A DNA stretch of 64,000 bases from Epiperipatus broadwayi (taxonomy: Eukaryota; Onychophora; Udeonychophora; Euonychophora; Peripatidae). The first letter of the stretch is position 1. The number at the start of each line of letters is the position of its first letter. The stretch covers positions 4,603,739 to 4,667,738 of the forward strand of contig JAQFVV010000042.1 in NCBI GenBank assembly GCA_028023455.1, read 5' to 3'. Position numbers and translations under genes: made by a program. Below are positions 1 to 64,000 of the stretch, piece by piece. The notes under the pieces are model-generated. The model saw only the letters and a program-made list of their open reading frames with translations, had not been told where the DNA came from and did no database searches.

Positions 1-639
1 TCTTAGTCTTCCTTTTAAATTTAAATTTTTATAGACAAACAGATATTATTGTGTTACCGCTATTTTTTACTTTTTTAGTCTTCGTTACATTTTTATTTTT
101 TACAGACAAACAGATATTACCGCTATTTCTTACTTCAAATAGAATGACAACAAAAAGTAAAAGTTGTTAGAGTTCTGTTATATAAAATAAATGATAACAA
201 TAAACGTAAAATATATTCAACAAAGTATAACAGTAGTCGGAGAAAAGAAAGAAAGTACAAGTTTTTAAACAACAACAAAAATATATATAAAATGTCTTCT
301 TCACTTATTAACCATGTTTATAATATATGCCTTTTATGAAATTTAAAAAAAGAGTGTAGAACTGTACTTTTCTTACTGGATATTTTTGTGTTTCCGCTAT
401 TTTTTACTTCAAAAATAAACACACAGTAGAATCTTGTTTGTCTCGTGGAATGTTATGAACAATACGTTACTTGACGCGTTACCTAATTCCAACTCACTTT
501 ACACATATATCTTGTCAACATTTTCCAACTTAAAACTTCAATACAGTACGTTGTAAAAAGTCTAATAATTATTACTTCAGAAAATCTGAACATTTCAATA
601 CTTTAAAAAACAAAAAAATTCAATCAAAACAACATTTCC

Positions 640-860
640 ATCCAATTCAAATATACACACCCTCTCACCAAGCCGTAACAATTTTATAAACTGTGCGAAT
701 TCGGAAAATTTATTTGCTGCGATGCGACATACATGCTGTACTGCAACTTGACATAGCGGCCTGCAATTTGTAGCACAACAAAAAAGTTGTATTATAGAAA
801 ACGCGGGTTCGACCGTGTCGGCCGCGAAAACAGCGCCATCGAGCGGCATCTTTAGCTATA
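640..860. repeat. GC- and CpG-richer patch, unknown repeat
   Basis: Against the surrounding AT-rich DNA, this stretch is rich in CpG (gcgatgcgac, gtgtcggccgcgaaaac, gccatcgagcggc). A minus-strand open frame of 84 codons (595-849) crosses it, but I recognise no protein in it. It may be part of an old mobile element or an exapted sequence. No tRNA shape was found despite the gttcga motif. Confidence 0.3.
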
Positions 861-1974
861 AGATGAGAACCTAATCAATAATGAGCAAACATTATAATGG
901 GAGTATGTAGTGTAAACAGGTAGTAAAAATATTTTAAAGTTGTTTCAATAGGGAGAAAAAACTACCTATGTGGGAAAATATTGTGTCAGAACTGTGATTT
1001 TTAACTATAAAAGCAATAAAATGGTAGCTTGAGGAATAATGCAACTAGTCCCAGGACCAAATATAGTAAACAAAAAAATGTATAAAAATGAAAGAAACTA
1101 GAATGATTCAATGATATTTCAATCAATAACTACACAAGTACTTGGATTAAATATATGCCAAAAAGTTGAAATAAGAACTTTTGAGATTGCTAAAAAAAAA
1201 TCCTTTGTTATCTGGTAAAAAAAAATCATTACAGTGAAGTCTTTCACATATTTAACTGTTAACACATTTGAAAATAAGACTTTTTTAACATTTTATTTTG
1301 ATCAAATTTAATTATTTCTTTGTTTATCCACAAAAGAATAAATAGAAAATACTAAGAAGTTATATTAACTTTTAAAATTCAAAAGTTTGCAGTCAATGAT
1401 GAGATTTTGTGTGTGTGTTTTATTATTATCTAACTACTACTTGATGAATATAATTTATTTGTCTTAGAACTGACTACCTGAAATCTTATACTTGCTTTGG
1501 AACATTTTTTTGTTTGCTGAAAAATCTGATTTTGGTTTAGACTTGAACTCAAAATTAAAAGCATCTAATGAATTTTTTATTATGAAATTTAATAATATAT
1601 ATATAAAAACATTTTATCCTTATATTACTCTCTCTATTGATAATTAAAAATTCTCGATATTACACCCTTACTTATAAATAAAGTTTCAATTTTAGAAATT
1701 ATATAATTATAATACTTAAATTCTAAAAATAATGATATATCATCAATCATTCATACTTATTACATATCTGATTTAATGAAATATTTTTGCAAAAATAATT
1801 ACGACCAATGAAAATCATTTGAATAATTATAAGCATATATATTTGTACATATTTATGGCTACTTTTAATATCAAAATAATTTTATTGGCTAAAAACTCAT
1901 TACTAACATCTCCATAATATCAAAGATAAAATACAATAATGACAATTAATTTCCTTGAAAAAACTAAATCTATT

Positions 1975-2300
1975 TATTACATTCAAATATCAGCCTTTCA
2001 AGCTAATTGTGCATACGCTTTTGCGAGTGTTAATAATAATAAATGAATACTTTCTCTCCAATACAAGATATAGTATTTATGCAGGAATAAAATGAATCAC
2101 TTATTCCTACGACTCAAATGCTTATATATGAGCAAATCTGAAGTACTGGCAAGGAAAGCGTGAAGATGGAATAAGTGATTCATTTTATTCCTGCATAAAT
2201 ACTATATCTTGTATTGGAGAGAAAGTATTCATTTATTATTATTAACACTCGCAAAAGCATATGCACAATTAGCTTGAAAGGCTGATATTTGAATGTAATA
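1975..2300. repeat. Nearly perfect 133-bp inverted repeat (foldback)
   Basis: Positions 1975-2107 and 2168-2300 are reverse complements with a single mismatch seen by eye (gcatacgc against gcatatgc), separated by a 60-base loop. A transcript would fold into a long double-stranded hairpin. The high identity suggests a recent duplication or an active foldback element. It lies inside the ERM intron, about 430 bp past the exon I donor. Confidence 0.9.
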
Positions 2301-2442
2301 CAATTGTAAACATACGCTATATAAAATAAATGCTTATTTACATATGATTAAGTTTCAGTTAGAGTGACGTTTAATAAATTCTAGACAATTTCACAGACGT
2401 CATTCATTCAGACATCGTATATAGTAATTTAAAGTGACTGTT

Positions 2443-2674
2443 CCATCTTCACTTCCTTGCCAGTACTTCAGATTTGCTCATATATAAGCATTTGAGTCGT
2501 AGGAATAAGTGATTCATTTTATTCCTGCATAAATATTATATCTTGTATTGGAGAGAAAGTATTCATTTATTATTATTAACACTCGCAAAAGTGTATGCAC
2601 AATTAGCTTGAAAGGCTGATATTTGAATGTAATACAATTGTAAACATACGCTATATAAAATAAATACTTATTTA
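2443..2674 (+). repeat. Third copy of the foldback unit, direct to arm 2
   Basis: From ccatcttcac to aaatacttattta this repeats the loop and arm sequence of the foldback at 1975-2340 with a few substitutions. Copy 2 (2168-2340) and this copy share the same 3' boundary (tataaaataaat[g/a]cttattta), which probably marks the true end of the repeat unit. It ends about 57 bp from exon I. Confidence 0.85.
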
Positions 2675-2730
2675 AATCTATTTATATAAATTCTGGAAAA
2701 TTTAAAATGCAAAATAATTTTTTTACTAAC

Positions 2731-62364
<59,634 letters not shown>

Positions 62365-64000
62365 CTATAATAAATATTAAAAAAAATATATAAATATAAG
62401 AAATATATACTAATACAGATACTATTTTAGAAACTATATTAGGATTAATCAATAAAATATTGGCTATGTCTATAAGTAGAACTGTATAGCAAATTAAACA
62501 AAATTAATTAATTACAGGCTAGTCCCAAATATTGGGGAAATGTTTTTACAATAAATATAACAAAACAATGTATTAAACCTTAAGATTTATAATTTAATCA
62601 AATAATTTGCTCATTAAGTTGTTCAATAATATTAAATCTATGTATTTAATTCATATGTAAACTACAAACCAACTTTCAATTATAAAACATTTTTGCTTGC
62701 AAATAATCATAAACTATAAAGACAAACCAATTATAATTTATTTTAAATAGAAAAATTTATTCACCATAATATTTCAGTCAAAATGTACAAAGAAGGCTTA
62801 AAAAATTTGAAAAAGGTGATAAACAATAATTATATACACACAGATATAAGATATACATATTTTTATATACACATACAGTGAAGCTGTGAAATGCACTATA
62901 TCAGGGATGGCCAACTTTTGTGTTCATAAGATCTACTTTTTATTTTAAAAATGTGTTGCGATCGACTTGTCGTAGGCATAGGCGAGTGTGAAATACATAC
63001 TATTTTTATATATCTACCTAGTAAAAAATATTTATTTTAACGGGCCAAAAAAACTCATGTCAGAGAGAATTAAAGCGACATGAGTAATTATTAACAACAT
63101 TTATTAATTCATATTAGCTACATTAAGTCAAAATTAAAAATATTATTTTCAATAATGATATGATTTAATGGACTTCACCTATATTTTCAATAATGATATG
63201 ATTTAGTGGACTTCACCTATCTAGAATTGAAAAAAAAATTAGAACAAAAACAAAAATAAAAATACTTGAAAATCTTGATTTAATTTGTTTCACTCGTTAT
63301 CCGACAGCTCTTGCCAGATTGGCGTCGCGATTGACCAAAATTGGTTTCGCAATTGACCAATGGATCTAGTGGATTTCATCTATCTAGAATTGAAAAAAAA
63401 AAAAAAGAACAAAAACCAAAATTGGTTTCGCAATTGACCAATGGATGTAAATGAACAATAAATAAAAACATTAAAATTCATAAATTTAATAAATTTTACA
63501 ATATGACAGCAACATTTTTCCATCTCAAATCATGTTTATTAATAACATTTATTTAGATTATGTTGAAAGCTCATACATTTCATTCTTCCCCTTTATTATT
63601 ATTATTACTTTTTGAATTTTGATGTGATATAATATTTCATGCAATAAATGTTTTCTAAGCGTAAAGTTAGTAAGTTTTCTGAAATTTAAAAGAACTCGTA
63701 AAATATCTTTTTTAAACAATAAAATGGAAGTTTATCAATTTAGCAGTGACAGAAAACAAGAACTGTAAAATGTTCTTATATTGTGTCAGAAAGTTGAACG
63801 TTAAAAACAGTTTAACCAAAAATTTGAAGTCAGTTTTAACAAGCAGAGGTGGTTATATAGATTTCAAAATCAATACAATTTTAAAAAACATTTAAAACAA
63901 TTAGAAAGGCTATAGTTTGCTAATAATATGACTTATTATATGTTCATTGCTGGGAGGGGGAGACTGAAGAAAAATATATCATCCAGAGTACTCAACTAGG
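62365..64000. other. Intron upstream of ERM exon A (partial)
   Basis: This is the end of the intron before exon A; its donor lies beyond the window. It holds AT-rich unique sequence at 62365-62900 and 63450-64000, and a hAT-like terminal sequence with tandem duplications at 62904-63445. No start-codon exon of the ERM gene is visible here. Confidence 0.65.
62904..63445. mobile_element. hAT-like left terminus with internal duplications
   Basis: cagggatggccaacttttgt followed by gttgcgatcgacttgtcg is typical of one hAT end type. The interior repeats two phrases: ttttcaataatgatatgatt (63147 and 63184) and attggtttcgcaattgacca (63340 and 63421). The matching right terminus was not found, so the element is truncated, rearranged or continues past the window. 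Confidence 0.55.

Larger units (their letters stand above)
1..2730. other. Intron downstream of ERM exon I (partial)
   Basis: This is the start of the intron that follows exon I; its acceptor lies outside the window. It carries three spaced copies of a short motif (accgctattttttac-like) at about 50-75, 118-135 and 390-410, a GC-richer patch at 640-860, AT-rich unique sequence at 870-1970, and the foldback repeat cluster at 1975-2674. I saw no exon in it. Confidence 0.7.

Noticed and set aside
595-849. 84-codon minus-strand open frame as a gene
   Set aside because: It has no recognisable domain and no splice or start context, and lies inside an intron. Kept only as a composition anomaly.

Overview
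The window is a strongly AT-rich piece of an animal nuclear genome. It lies almost entirely inside one protein-coding gene on the minus strand: an ezrin/radixin/moesin (ERM) family gene, most like arthropod Moesin. Nine coding exons with canonical GT-AG junctions join without a frame break into 378 residues, about 33 to 410 in human ezrin numbering: most of the FERM domain plus the first part of the central alpha-helical region. The start-codon exon(s) lie beyond position 64000. The C-terminal helix and the F-actin-binding tail lie before position 1. Very long repeat-filled introns, the Moesin-like protein and the transposon types fit an arthropod, perhaps a chelicerate, but the sequence alone does not fix the taxon.

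Layout from right to left, in the direction of transcription: exon A (62269-62364), exon B (61000-61104), a 10.2 kb intron, exons C and D (50619-50788, 50411-50494), an 8.3 kb intron, exons E and F (41990-42136, 41515-41611), a 9.3 kb intron, exon G (32079-32242), a 29 kb intron, exons H and I (2977-3086, 2731-2891). Inside the 29 kb intron, at 22701-22715, is a well-formed 15-nt candidate microexon. It has matching phase and would add five residues at the FERM/helix boundary. I consider it the most interesting observation here.

The introns hold decayed transposons. There are three hAT-type elements in a row at 10958-18960: a ZBED5/SCAND3-like one with intact termini and target-site duplication, a GTF2IRD2-like one and a ZNF862-like one. 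A second ZNF862-like copy lies at 46460-48540. There is also a short non-autonomous hAT element (27475-27998), an unpaired hAT-like left end near 62904, two RTE-type LINE copies (8255-10540 and 32780-35230), a second LINE family (53990-57240 plus a fragment at 39690-39980), a Tigger/pogo-like remnant (58140-58345), and two inverted copies of a terminal-inverted-repeat family (44479-45564 and 50958-52374) that flank exons C and D. Several foldback repeats are present, the most striking being a nearly perfect 133-bp stem at 1975-2300.

I found no second cellular gene, rRNA, functional tRNA, CRISPR array or operon. Most other short open frames are chance stretches in AT-rich DNA.
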